DNA of 59,004 bases from Colwellia sp. C2M11 (GTDB taxonomy: Bacteria > Pseudomonadota > Gammaproteobacteria > Enterobacterales > Alteromonadaceae), in NCBI RefSeq assembly GCF_018860915.1, contig NZ_JAHKQD010000019.1:1-59004 (forward strand), in the 5' to 3' direction. A model generated the notes under the pieces. That model worked only from the letters and a program-made list of their open reading frames with translations, had not been told where the DNA came from and ran no database searches. Positions 1 to 8,368 of the stretch are shown here, piece after piece. Numbering within the stretch: position 1 is the first letter of the stretch; each line of letters starts with the position of its first letter. The translations under genes and the position numbers were made by a program.

Positions 1-330
1 AACATAGGTATTATGTTATATCCCATTATTAGGCGAATAAATTCGCCCCTACGGTGATGATAATCAATTCTTGCGTAGGACGTTTTCTGTATTTGGCGAA
101 TAAATTCGCCCCTACGATGGTGATAATCAATTATTTCGTAGGACGTTTTTGTAGGGGCGACTTCAGTCGCCTGTTCACAATACACCTCAATAACATAGGT
201 ATTATGTTATACCTACATTATTAGGCGAATAAATTCGCCCCTACGATGATGATAACCAATTCTTGCATTGGGTGTTTTGTAGTAGGGGCGACTTCAGTCG
301 CCTGTTCACAATACACCTCAATAACATCGG
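1..330. repeat. REP/BIME-like palindrome cluster, left edge
   Basis: A gene-free stretch built from two short palindromes. Type A reads GGCGAATAAATTCGCC followed by CCTAC and occurs at 32-52, 95-115 and 224-244, so on the minus strand each copy begins with a GTAG foot. Type B reads GTAG then GGGCGACTTCAGTCGCC and occurs at 151-171 and 282-302. A flanking segment beginning AACATAGGTATTATGTTAT at about 1 returns at about 192, so a larger unit has been duplicated. The same palindromes recur at 24183-24790 and 50735-51033. The GTAG foot plus an inverted A/B pair resembles REP and BIME elements mobilised by RAYT transposases. No RAYT gene is in the window. Confidence 0.8.
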
Positions 331-398
331 TATTATATCCCCATTATTTAAAGAATCATTGTCTTTATAAAATAATAAGCCTGGGATAAATGACTAGT

Positions 399-1145
399 TT
401 AACCATTAAGCTTATCAAGAAGTCCGCCAAGCTTTTCTTTAGCTTTCTCTTTTATTTTATCTTTAGCTTCTTCTTTTAATATATCCGCTTGCTCTGCCTT
501 AGCTTGCTGCCAAATAGATGATAACGCTTGTTTTACCAATTCAGCACCTAACTGACTGGCTGGCATACCAGATTCACCGCCAATATTACTTAACTGAATA
601 TCAGCTAATATTGCTTGGTGTGATTTATTACCAAGTTTTGTCAAATCAACCGTTAAAGAAACTCCCGCTAAGACAAATTTATTTACTCGAATTATTGGTT
701 CAGCTTGCTCTGATTCTGACTCTACTGCAGTATTATCACTTGCAGTATTTTTCTTAATAGCCGCTAATAAATCTTTAATATTAGCATTACCATTTTCGGT
801 AAACTCTACAACGGCTTCAGGCTTATCAATAATAATTTGATCAATAACAATAAGATCTGTCCCTAAACTTTTCAGGTTAATGTCTAAGGTTATCTCATTT
901 AAAGAAAAAACTGAGGGAGCACTATAACTTGACGGATTAGCTAACACTAAGCCATTAATGGTACCAGCCCCTTTTAATAACTTCATGTCAACTCGATTAA
1001 CGGTTACTGATTGTTCCGTCACGTCTGAGCCTACCTGCTCAATTTTTGTTTTAATTAACGCATTAATCGCATCACCGCTTAAAAAGATAAAAGCGCCACC
1101 CGCAATTAACACCAAAACACCTACCAATAAAATCAATTTTTTCAT
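399..1145 (-). CDS. AsmA-like envelope protein, short form
   Basis: A 248-residue protein with one N-terminal hydrophobic segment (residues 3-23), so it is probably anchored in the inner membrane with the rest in the periplasm. The region after the anchor resembles the start of AsmA/DUF748-type proteins: amphipathic beta-strand pattern, 'INGLVLANP', and paired 'IDQIIIDKPEAVVE' strands. The last 25 residues are a lysine/glutamate-rich helix ending KEKLGGLLDKLNG. Its tail closely resembles that of the 647-residue AsmA-family protein at 8369-10312, which suggests relatedness or a shared C-terminal signal. AsmA relatives act in outer-membrane lipid homeostasis; the exact role here is unknown. No operon partner is evident. 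Confidence 0.6.
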   Translation of the reverse strand: MKKLILLVGVLVLIAGGAFIFLSGDAINALIKTKIEQVGSDVTEQSVTVNRVDMKLLKGAGTINGLVLANPSSYSAPSVFSLNEITLDINLKSLGTDLIVIDQIIIDKPEAVVEFTENGNANIKDLLAAIKKNTASDNTAVESESEQAEPIIRVNKFVLAGVSLTVDLTKLGNKSHQAILADIQLSNIGGESGMPASQLGAELVKQALSSIWQQAKAEQADILKEEAKDKIKEKAKEKLGGLLDKLNG

Positions 1146-1379
1146 AACTTAAACACTCTTACATAATAATAATTAAACAAATGATAACTTATGAGATAAA
1201 GAACATTCAATCAATCTCTGTCTAACCAAGATTAAATAAATTCAGTATAAGTCATAGCTAAAGTAGAGCAAGCAGCTTAATTATCATATTTTAAACAATT
1301 GGACAGTTAAGCCATATTTTCAATATTTATACTTCTCTATACTGACTACATCAATCAACGCCAACGAGATAATAACGCT

Positions 1380-2090
1380 ATGTCTAAATTTATAAATAAA
1401 ATAGTATTAACACTTTCTTTTACTTGTTTAACTTCACTTGCAAATGCGTCATTAATTACTAATGGTAGTTTTGAGCAAACAACTTATGATGATAACTCTG
1501 TCGTGTCGGGCACTATTTTCAATACCGATTTACAAACATACGATAGCGCTAATGGCATATGGGATGTCTTTTCTAGTTTACCAGGATGGACCACTTCCGG
1601 TGGCAGTGGCATAGAGTTACAAAAAGGTATCATTAGCCAATCACAAGATGGTTCAAATCACGTAGAGCTAGATTCACATGCAGGTACCTCTAATTCAGTT
1701 ATGACCCAAACCATCAATGCATTAACAGTAGGTCAAAATTATCTATTAGAATTTTATTACAAGCCTAGAACCAATATTCTTAATGACAATGGTATTAATG
1801 TGTTTTGGTATGACGCCGCTAAAGACTTTAGTATAGATATTGATGCTGTTTTAGTTGCCGACAGTACGGTAAGTTTAACACCTGATTGGGCCCTACAATC
1901 TATATTGTTTACAGCAGAAGCTGAGTCAATGAATTTAAGTTTTGGCTCTTCTGGTATACAAAATACATTAGGTGGTTTAATCGACAATGTATCTTTAAAA
2001 CAATCAACAGCTGTGCCTGAGCCATCTATGATCGCTCTTTTTTTAACAGCACTTGCTTTCTTAGTAGTACGTAAACAAAAAGCAAGTTAA
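1380..2090 (+). CDS. PEP-CTERM sorting domain protein
   Basis: A 236-residue exported protein. Residues 1-23 form a Sec signal peptide ending ANA-S. The mature part begins LITNGSFEQ and continues with W/G-rich strands (LPGWTTSGG, VELDSHAG), resembling the DUF642-like carbohydrate-binding modules common in this class. The C-terminus carries the tripartite PEP-CTERM signal: VPEPS at about 212, a hydrophobic stretch, then the basic tail VRKQKAS. Such proteins are processed by an exosortase and displayed on or released from the cell surface, often in strains making exopolysaccharide. No exosortase gene is in the window. The gene stands alone and faces the convergent regulator downstream. Confidence 0.8.
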   Translation: MSKFINKIVLTLSFTCLTSLANASLITNGSFEQTTYDDNSVVSGTIFNTDLQTYDSANGIWDVFSSLPGWTTSGGSGIELQKGIISQSQDGSNHVELDSHAGTSNSVMTQTINALTVGQNYLLEFYYKPRTNILNDNGINVFWYDAAKDFSIDIDAVLVADSTVSLTPDWALQSILFTAEAESMNLSFGSSGIQNTLGGLIDNVSLKQSTAVPEPSMIALFLTALAFLVVRKQKAS

Positions 2091-2102
2091 AACGCGAATT
2101 TT

Positions 2103-2156
2103 ATGACTTTCTCAGTGAATAGCACCCCCTTCTGTCTATTGACTGAGGAAGCTCAT
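2103..2156. terminator. Imperfect hairpin between convergent genes
   Basis: The arm at 2103-2122 (ATGACTTTCTCAGTGAATAG) pairs with 2136-2156. There is one G:G mismatch, one G:U pair and one bulged C, giving about 19 base pairs with a 13-nt loop. It lies between the plus-strand PEP-CTERM gene and the minus-strand regulator, so it could stop transcription from both sides. There is no strong U tract on either side. Confidence 0.45.
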
Positions 2157-2173
2157 AATCTTAAATAAACACA

Positions 2174-3346
2174 CTATAAAGAACAATCAAATACTTGTTC
2201 TTTAATATCAGCAAAACCTTTAATATTTAATAGTTCCGCCTTGTCTGACAGCTCACTAAAGTCTTCATGGCCAGTTGCAGAAAAATACAAACACGACAAC
2301 ATAAATAATACCAATTCATCTTGCTCACTTCGCTTTCCATTTACCTGACTAATTTTTTCTATATGGTTTAGTTGTTTAACTAAACTGACATCAATATGCC
2401 ACATTGACAACATTAATGATGATGACGAGTAAATACTAATCTGCATTAACTCCCTAAGATGACAGTTAAGCGACTGTAGATCAGAAATACCACGCAAGGA
2501 ATACAGCATCAATTCATGTTTATAGGCACTTTTATGCGCAAGTAAAAATACGCCTAGCAGGGCAAACGTTAATACTTGCTCTGTTAAAGGGATATCAAAT
2601 TCAACTGCTGAGCTTAACGACTTACGAATAAGTTGAAAAAACTTAGGCGCAATTAAAAATATTTCGCTGTATTGCTCAATAATAATAGGATCTACATTAT
2701 CTTGTAACGCGTCCTTCACCGCATAAATAATGGCAACATTAATAACCGTATTAATACCTAAATTTCGACTAATAGCTTCAGAAAGGTTATTAGGTGTTTT
2801 TCCGTATATCGCTTTACTGGCAAGGCCCATAATACGAGCAGAAAAAATAGCATCTTTACTAACAATTTCTACCGTTTTTTGAACGTCCAGCTCATCACTT
2901 TCTTTTGCATCCAGCAACTCCTTACAACTACTTGACATTGGAGGGATATCTTCCGCAATCTCTATCAGTTTTTTATGACAACTACAGTCATTATCAACTA
3001 ACGATACTACTCGAAATTGCGATGGCGTTACGCCAAATTTTTGCCGAAAAGCACGCTCAAAAGTAGCTCGTTCGGAATAACCCAACTTAATAGCTAAATC
3101 ATCAATCTTAATTTTTTTCGTTAACAAAGTGCTTACGCAAAGTTCATTCAAAAACTTACTCTGGATAAGTTTATAGCTCGTCTCTTCTTGGGCAAGTTTA
3201 CGGCGAAAAGAAGTCATACTCATTGCCAGTAATGAAGAACATTGTTCTAATGTTAGCGAGGCTGGTACTTCACTCTCATCTAATAAAGTATTAACAGCTT
3301 CTGTTAAGGGGAGCGAGTGTTCTAATTCATTCATCTCGTACGGCAT
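2174..3346 (-). CDS. AraC-type HTH plus HDOD domain regulator
   Basis: A 390-residue cytoplasmic protein with two recognisable parts. Residues about 30-115 match the double-HTH DNA-binding domain of AraC/XylS proteins, including the second helix pair LAIKLGYSERATFERAFRQKFGVTPSQFR. Residues about 125-310 resemble an HDOD domain: IPPMSSSCKELLDA near the start, then VSKDAIFSARIMGLASKAIYG and LSEAISRNLGINTVINVAI. HDOD proteins are HD-superfamily domains lacking the catalytic pair and are linked to signalling and stress responses. AraC proteins normally carry their HTH at the C-terminus, so this order is unusual. The target is unknown. Two ATGs (codons 1 and 5) are possible starts; neither has a clear Shine-Dalgarno. 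Confidence 0.7.
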   Translation of the reverse strand: MPYEMNELEHSLPLTEAVNTLLDESEVPASLTLEQCSSLLAMSMTSFRRKLAQEETSYKLIQSKFLNELCVSTLLTKKIKIDDLAIKLGYSERATFERAFRQKFGVTPSQFRVVSLVDNDCSCHKKLIEIAEDIPPMSSSCKELLDAKESDELDVQKTVEIVSKDAIFSARIMGLASKAIYGKTPNNLSEAISRNLGINTVINVAIIYAVKDALQDNVDPIIIEQYSEIFLIAPKFFQLIRKSLSSAVEFDIPLTEQVLTFALLGVFLLAHKSAYKHELMLYSLRGISDLQSLNCHLRELMQISIYSSSSLMLSMWHIDVSLVKQLNHIEKISQVNGKRSEQDELVLFMLSCLYFSATGHEDFSELSDKAELLNIKGFADIKEQVFDCSL

Positions 3347-3403
3347 CTATAATTTAACGATAAATGGTGTGTAATACACTCTACGTTGGATAGTCATAAA
3401 AAG

Positions 3404-3436
3404 CAAAAACCCAGTGTTTAAATAAAACACTGGGTT
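3404..3436 (-). terminator. Rho-independent terminator of the DUF3083-like gene
   Basis: A perfect 12-bp stem, AACCCAGTGTTT at 3408-3419 with AAACACTGGGTT at 3425-3436 and a 5-nt loop. Read on the minus strand it is followed by GTTTTTGCTTTTTATG. It lies about 110 bp downstream of the gene ending at 3547. Confidence 0.75.
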
Positions 3437-3546
3437 AAATGATACTAGTAATGCACATAGATTAATTAAGTCTAGTTATTAATCAACTCTAGTAATTAAT
3501 AAGTTATAGCAATTAATAAATTATGGCAGTTATAGTTTAATGATGA

Positions 3547-4671
3547 TTACACTTGCAACATAAGATGCTGATGTATACGTATCATAATATCGTCGCTTTC
3601 TTTTTTCCAATTAACTTCATCAGCAAAAGCTTTCACTGCGCTAATTGTTTGGTTCACAAACTTACCATAGTTATTATGCGTTTCATCACTTTTATCGGCA
3701 ATGAAAACAATACGCAAGGTATCAACTAATTTATCTGCGTCCCAGTGTATACAGAAACGAGTTTCTGAATTATTGGGGTTAATACCAATAGAAATTAACT
3801 CACCTCTAATTTCTGCGACTTCACTTTCATCGTAACGTACAAAAGGAGAAACACCGTTAGCAATAAGTGCCGCTTGATTAATTTTGTTGCTATTACATGA
3901 GTTTTTAAAAGCTTGTTCAATTTTTTGATAAAGCTCAGTGAAAGGCGAGTCAGACAAATAATCAATATCTGTTCCTTTCAATAAACGACGTGCCATAGGT
4001 ATACTAGCAATCGCATAAGTAATGGAGGTATGGTTGCTATCAATATTTTGATTTTGACTTTCATAGCGTTCTGCTATTTCTCTGAAGGTATGGCTAAGGG
4101 TATTACTAGCGCCTTTTTCTTTTGCAAACACGTCAAAGGTTAAATGCTGATGATCGCGTAATTTAATTTCATTTTCGGGTAAGCCAAGGGTAGTAGAAAT
4201 TTCTTTCACCGCCTGATAAACAGTATTATGAAATTTACCTGCATTACTTCTTAGTTCTTCACCTGTTGCTAAAAATAATACTTTTATCTTTCTTACACGC
4301 ACTGCACCGTCGTAATAACCTTTAAAAGTGCTGTTATGCTGCGGACAATAAAAGAAATATGATTGCTGCTCGGTATGCAATACTCTCTGCTCACCACTAT
4401 ATCTTACGCGTACTAAGCGATTGTTTGCGACAAAGTTAACATGTGATAAATCATATTTTTCAACAACACCAAAAATTTTATGAGATAACGTTTGGTAAAA
4501 ACGTTGATAGGGTTTCGCTAACGTTTCATCAATTGTGCCGCTAATTTTCTCAATTAAGCTATCTGTCAGCGGTATTTCAGCTAAGATATATTGATTATCA
4601 CGTGAATCATTTGGTAAATAAACGCGCTCGCCGGCACGATGTTTTTTTAAAATAGATGAAGCTCTTCTCAT
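3547..4671 (-). CDS. DUF3083-like conserved protein
   Basis: A 374-residue soluble protein that resembles the DUF3083 proteins conserved in Shewanella, Colwellia and relatives; its function is not known. Near the N-terminus is 'RVYLPNDSRDNQYILAEIPLTD'. Two similar segments, 'KIKVLFLATGEELRSNAGKFHNTVYQAVKEI' and 'TLRIVFIADKSDETHNNYGKFVNQTISAVKAF', each lead to an 'H-QHL' motif, so the protein looks like an internal duplication. The reading frame stays open to a GTG at 4689, but a strong Shine-Dalgarno (GGGGAGG, 4676-4682) sits just before the ATG at 4671, which is therefore chosen. It is monocistronic with its own terminator. Confidence 0.7.
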   Translation of the reverse strand: MRRASSILKKHRAGERVYLPNDSRDNQYILAEIPLTDSLIEKISGTIDETLAKPYQRFYQTLSHKIFGVVEKYDLSHVNFVANNRLVRVRYSGEQRVLHTEQQSYFFYCPQHNSTFKGYYDGAVRVRKIKVLFLATGEELRSNAGKFHNTVYQAVKEISTTLGLPENEIKLRDHQHLTFDVFAKEKGASNTLSHTFREIAERYESQNQNIDSNHTSITYAIASIPMARRLLKGTDIDYLSDSPFTELYQKIEQAFKNSCNSNKINQAALIANGVSPFVRYDESEVAEIRGELISIGINPNNSETRFCIHWDADKLVDTLRIVFIADKSDETHNNYGKFVNQTISAVKAFADEVNWKKESDDIMIRIHQHLMLQV

Positions 4672-4675
4672 TTTT

Positions 4676-4682
4676 CCTCCCC
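4676..4682 (-). promoter_or_regulatory. Ribosome binding site fixing the start at 4671
   Basis: GGGGAGG on the minus strand, four bases before ATG 4671. It lies inside the apparent N-terminal extension that begins at a GTG at 4689, so the extension is probably not translated. Confidence 0.7.
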
Positions 4683-4927
4683 AACACACTAATAATAGTA
4701 AAGCACATCAAAAATCTAACGTTTTCTTGTGCTTTCCTTCCTTTACTTGTTTATTTTTCTGTCATTATCATACAATAAAAAATAATACTAATGTTACTTT
4801 TGTTGTTAAATTACTCCAAAAATATAAATAATATCGGCAGGTATAGTAAGACGTATCATTGATAATACGTCTTGATATGTTCAGTCTGATGTTCTATTGA
4901 TTGCTTTATACTAATGATTACTACAAA

Positions 4928-5800
4928 TTACTCATCAACTTCATTTGCTTCAGCTATCCGTTGTATACGATCTTGCTCTTCAAGAAACGCCGCTTTTATT
5001 TCTTCAATTACGTTATCGACATCAGCAGACACTTCACTTTCTTGAAAGAGTCCCGTTAGCTGAGTCTCAAATGTTAATTCACCGCTTTCGTATAAAGCCC
5101 ACATTTCTTGTGCGTATTTGCTTAATAATAACTCAGGAGCAAATTGACCATAATAATTAGTCATGTTTTCTACATCACGTATTAACATTGCTTTAGCATT
5201 ATTATTTGCCGACGCATCTACCGCTTGTGGTAAATCAATAATCACCGGACCATATTCATCAACTAAGACATTAAACTCTGATAAATCACCATGAACAATA
5301 CCAGCACATAACATGCGTAAAACATAAATCATCACTAATTGATGGTCTTCTATCGCTTGCTCTTTTGACATAACCACATCATTTAATCGTGGTGCTACAT
5401 CACCCGCTTCATCAGTGATAAGCTCCATCAACAAAACCCCATCAAAACAACCGAAAGGGTGTGGCACCCTAACACCAGCTTCTGCCAATGTGTAGAGTGC
5501 ATCAACTTCAGCATTTTGCCATGCTTCTTCTTGTTGGTTACGACCGTACTTAGAGCCTTTTTCCATAGCTCTAGCACGTCTACTGTTCCGACTTTTCCTG
5601 CCTTCTTGGTATTGAGCTGCTTTTTTAAAACTACGTTTATTAGCTTCTTTATAAACTTTAGCACAGCGAATTTCATCGCCACAACGCACCATGAAAACAG
5701 TCGCTTCTTTACCACTCATTAACTGATTAATAACTTCGTCTACTAAGCCATCATCAACAAGTGGCTGAATACGCTTGGGAGTTTTCAAAACCTTAAGCAA
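4928..5800 (-). CDS. RIO-type serine/threonine protein kinase
   Basis: A 290-residue cytoplasmic kinase of the RIO family, of the bacterial type common in gammaproteobacteria. Visible features are the flexible loop SGKEATVF (29-36) replacing the usual glycine-rich loop, a candidate ATP lysine in CAKVYK (about 48), the catalytic loop HGDLSEFNV with Asp172 and Asn177, and the metal-binding IIDLPQAVD with Asp189. A basic stretch ([20 protein letters not shown]) fills the region where RIO proteins have an insertion. The gene starts inside the end of ybiT (8-nt overlap), so the two are co-transcribed and probably coupled. ABC-F and RIO proteins are both tied to ribosome function in other systems; a joint role here is inference. 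Confidence 0.85.
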   Translation of the reverse strand: MLKVLKTPKRIQPLVDDGLVDEVINQLMSGKEATVFMVRCGDEIRCAKVYKEANKRSFKKAAQYQEGRKSRNSRRARAMEKGSKYGRNQQEEAWQNAEVDALYTLAEAGVRVPHPFGCFDGVLLMELITDEAGDVAPRLNDVVMSKEQAIEDHQLVMIYVLRMLCAGIVHGDLSEFNVLVDEYGPVIIDLPQAVDASANNNAKAMLIRDVENMTNYYGQFAPELLLSKYAQEMWALYESGELTFETQLTGLFQESEVSADVDNVIEEIKAAFLEEQDRIQRIAEANEVDE

Positions 5801-7397
5801 CCTTTTGATTATTTAACTGGTTAGCAAGATACTCGTCTAAAGAACCTTCAAAACTAACTAATTTTTTATCTTTAATATCGATAATACGTGTTGCCAAACT
5901 TGAAACAAATTCACGGTCATGGCTAACAAAAATTAACGTACCTTCAAAATCTTTTAACGCATTATTTAATGCATCAATCGCTTCAATGTCCATATGGTTA
6001 GTAGGCTCATCCATAATCAGTACATTAATATCAGCCATCATCAATTTACCAAATAACAAACGATTTTTTTCACCACCAGAACAGTTACGTGCTTTTTTAT
6101 TTGCGTCATCATCAGTAAATAACATGCGACCTAACATACCACGTACACTTAAATCGTTATGACAAGGCCTACGCCACTGCGACATCCAATCCATTAATGT
6201 TAAGTCATTATCAAAAAATGAGCTACTATCTTGCGGGCAATAACCTACAGAAGCATTTTCAGACCATTTAACAACGCCTTCTTTTTGCGCTAACTCCCCC
6301 ATTAAACAGCGCAATAACGTAGTTTTTCCTACGCCGTTTTCACCAATAATAGCTAATTTAGCACCGGCTTCTAATAATAAATTACCGTTGCTAAATAAAT
6401 TTTCACCTTCAAAACCATGAGCTAACTCTTCAAGTTCTAACGCTTGACGGTGCATTTTTTTACCTGGAGCAAAAGCTATTTTAGGCGTTATACGACTTGA
6501 TGACTTAACATCATCTAACTTTATTTTATCCATCTTCTTAGCACGAGAACTTGCTTGCTTCGCTTTTGACGCGTTAGCACCAAAACGGTTAACAAAGTCT
6601 TGTAATTCAGCTATTTCAGCTGCTTTTTTATCATTACCTGATAATAACTGTTCACGTAATAAGCTAGACTGCTCTAAGAAGAATTCATAATTACCTGGAT
6701 AAATACGTAATTCACCATAATCAATATCAGCCATGTGCGTGCATACTGAATTAAGAAAGTGACGATCATGTGAAATAATAATCATAGTACATTTACGTTT
6801 GTTTAATTCACCTTCTAACCAGCTAATGGTATGAATATCCAAGTTGTTGGTTGGCTCATCAAGTAACAAAATATCAGGGTTTGCGAACAATGCTTGAGCA
6901 AGTAATACACGTAACTTCCAACCTGGCGCAACTTGTTGCATCGAGCCAAAATGGAAAGACTCTTCAATTCCAGCTTCTAATAAAATTTCACCCGCACGAC
7001 TTTCAGCAGTGTAACCATCCATTTCGGCAAATTCACTCTCTAATTCGCCAGCGCGCATACCGTCTGCTTCGCTCATTTCAGCTTGTGCGTAAATAGCATC
7101 TCTTTCTTGTTTTACTTTCCATAAAGGAGCGTCACCCATGATTACAGTATCAATCACGTTGTTTTCTTCAAAAGCAAACTGATCTTGTCCCAAAGTGCTT
7201 ACTTTGTGGCCAGTGCTCACAGACACATTACCAGAGCTTGGCGTTAACTCACCACTTAATATTTTCATAAAAGTAGATTTTCCGCAGCCATTTGCACCAA
7301 TTAAACCGTAGCGGTTACCATTGCCAAATTTAGCCGATATGTTTTCAAATAAAGGCTCTGCGCCAAATTGCATTGTAATGTTAGATGTAGTGATCAA
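5793..7397 (-). CDS. ybiT: ABC-F family ATPase YbiT
   Basis: A 534-residue duplicated ATPase without membrane segments, matching E. coli YbiT (about 530 residues) closely in its opening ([11 protein letters not shown]) and throughout. Walker A sites are GANGCGKST (34-42) and GENGVGKTT in the second half, and both halves carry [20 protein letters not shown]alker B motifs. The first signature is replaced by [15 protein letters not shown], as in YbiT; the second is CSGGEKNR. The linker between the halves is the charged helix typical of ABC-F factors that enter the ribosomal E site. A translation-factor role is known for the class; the precise job of YbiT is less clear. The RIO kinase gene overlaps its 3' end. 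Confidence 0.92.
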   Translation of the reverse strand: MITTSNITMQFGAEPLFENISAKFGNGNRYGLIGANGCGKSTFMKILSGELTPSSGNVSVSTGHKVSTLGQDQFAFEENNVIDTVIMGDAPLWKVKQERDAIYAQAEMSEADGMRAGELESEFAEMDGYTAESRAGEILLEAGIEESFHFGSMQQVAPGWKLRVLLAQALFANPDILLLDEPTNNLDIHTISWLEGELNKRKCTMIIISHDRHFLNSVCTHMADIDYGELRIYPGNYEFFLEQSSLLREQLLSGNDKKAAEIAELQDFVNRFGANASKAKQASSRAKKMDKIKLDDVKSSSRITPKIAFAPGKKMHRQALELEELAHGFEGENLFSNGNLLLEAGAKLAIIGENGVGKTTLLRCLMGELAQKEGVVKWSENASVGYCPQDSSSFFDNDLTLMDWMSQWRRPCHNDLSVRGMLGRMLFTDDDANKKARNCSGGEKNRLLFGKLMMADINVLIMDEPTNHMDIEAIDALNNALKDFEGTLIFVSHDREFVSSLATRIIDIKDKKLVSFEGSLDEYLANQLNNQKVA

Positions 7398-7598
7398 AAG
7401 AAGTTCCTAGGTAGTGCCAACAGAGATAGAATGCCGATTAAAATAACAAGCAGAGTCCAAATAATAAGGTCGCGTATTATACAGCAATATCCTTGCAGTC
7501 TATACACTATATTGAATTTAATTGGTTGTTTTTTCGCCTTCGCACTCAAAAATGACTTTATTTTCATTTTTATTGTTAAATCAAAAGCGAATCCCCTA

Positions 7599-8279
7599 TT
7601 AAGCAAGCACGTTATTAATCGTTGCTAAAGTGGCGTGATAGTCTTGATAATTAATAGGAACCTGATATCGCGCACCACCATATTCAAGTACAAGCGAAGG
7701 AAAACCTTGATTGGTTAATGTTCTCGCAAACTGAATTTGATTGAGTAAAGTTTGCTGAGTTTCTTCTGATTGGAAATCTCGCGTAAAACGCGATAAATCA
7801 AAGGAAATTATTGACGATTTACCGTCTCTAGTGCCTCCTTTTGTGGGTAACTCTTGTAAAGATAACTCCCTTGCTAAATCTATTAAAATATCACTATCTG
7901 AAGGATTTAAAGCTCGTAAATAATACCCTTTTTGGATCGCTTCAATCATTTGCAATTGATAGCCTTGATTATGCGCAGCAATAACCGCTCGACAAGCATT
8001 ATATGTAGAGCGACGCGGCGTATTATTGCGCCAAAAATCAAAATTAAACTCAGTGCCCAATTTTTTTTCAATGGTGTGCCAATGCGCTTCAATCATCTTT
8101 TGCTGCTCAGCAGGCATTGGCGTGTTAGAGTCTGGCGCTAAGCCGCCAACAACATATTCTACTTGAATGGATTCAGGTAAATTAAGCTTCAAAGCGTTCC
8201 AAACTGGACGATATCCCCAACACCAACTACACATTGGATCGTGAATATAATATAAGATAGTGTTCATTGTTGTGCTCAT
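7599..8279 (-). CDS. DsbA-family (thioredoxin-fold) protein, cytosolic
   Basis: A 226-residue DsbA-like protein with the active-site motif CSWC (Cys17, Cys20) close to the N-terminus in 'IHDPMCSWCWGYRP', and 'GFPSLV' late in the protein where the fold has its cis-proline. There is no signal peptide, so it should be cytosolic, unlike DsbA itself. It resembles the FrnE-like DsbA proteins annotated in many proteobacteria, often as putative thiol-disulfide isomerases. Substrates are unknown. The start could be Met1 or Met5. A 200-bp leader separates it from ybiT downstream on the same strand. Confidence 0.8.
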   Translation of the reverse strand: MSTTMNTILYYIHDPMCSWCWGYRPVWNALKLNLPESIQVEYVVGGLAPDSNTPMPAEQQKMIEAHWHTIEKKLGTEFNFDFWRNNTPRRSTYNACRAVIAAHNQGYQLQMIEAIQKGYYLRALNPSDSDILIDLARELSLQELPTKGGTRDGKSSIISFDLSRFTRDFQSEETQQTLLNQIQFARTLTNQGFPSLVLEYGGARYQVPINYQDYHATLATINNVLA

Positions 8280-8311
8280 AACAGCTTAATACCAAATTGA
8301 TTGTGTGATTA

Positions 8312-8359
8312 TTCACTTACAGCAAAAGCGTTATAACTAGGGTTAGTGCTGTAAGTGAA
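8312..8359 (-). terminator. 13-bp hairpin after the asmA-like gene
   Basis: TTCACTTACAGCA at 8312-8324 pairs perfectly with 8347-8359 around a 22-nt loop, ten bases after the end of the AsmA-family gene on the minus strand. There is no U run, so it may protect the 3' end rather than terminate on its own. Confidence 0.4.
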
Positions 8360-8368
8360 AATAGATAA

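Noticed and set aside
7394..7606. 70-residue frame between ybiT and the DsbA-like gene
   Set aside because: It overlaps the start of ybiT and the end of the DsbA-like gene and shows no domain; it is probably leader sequence.
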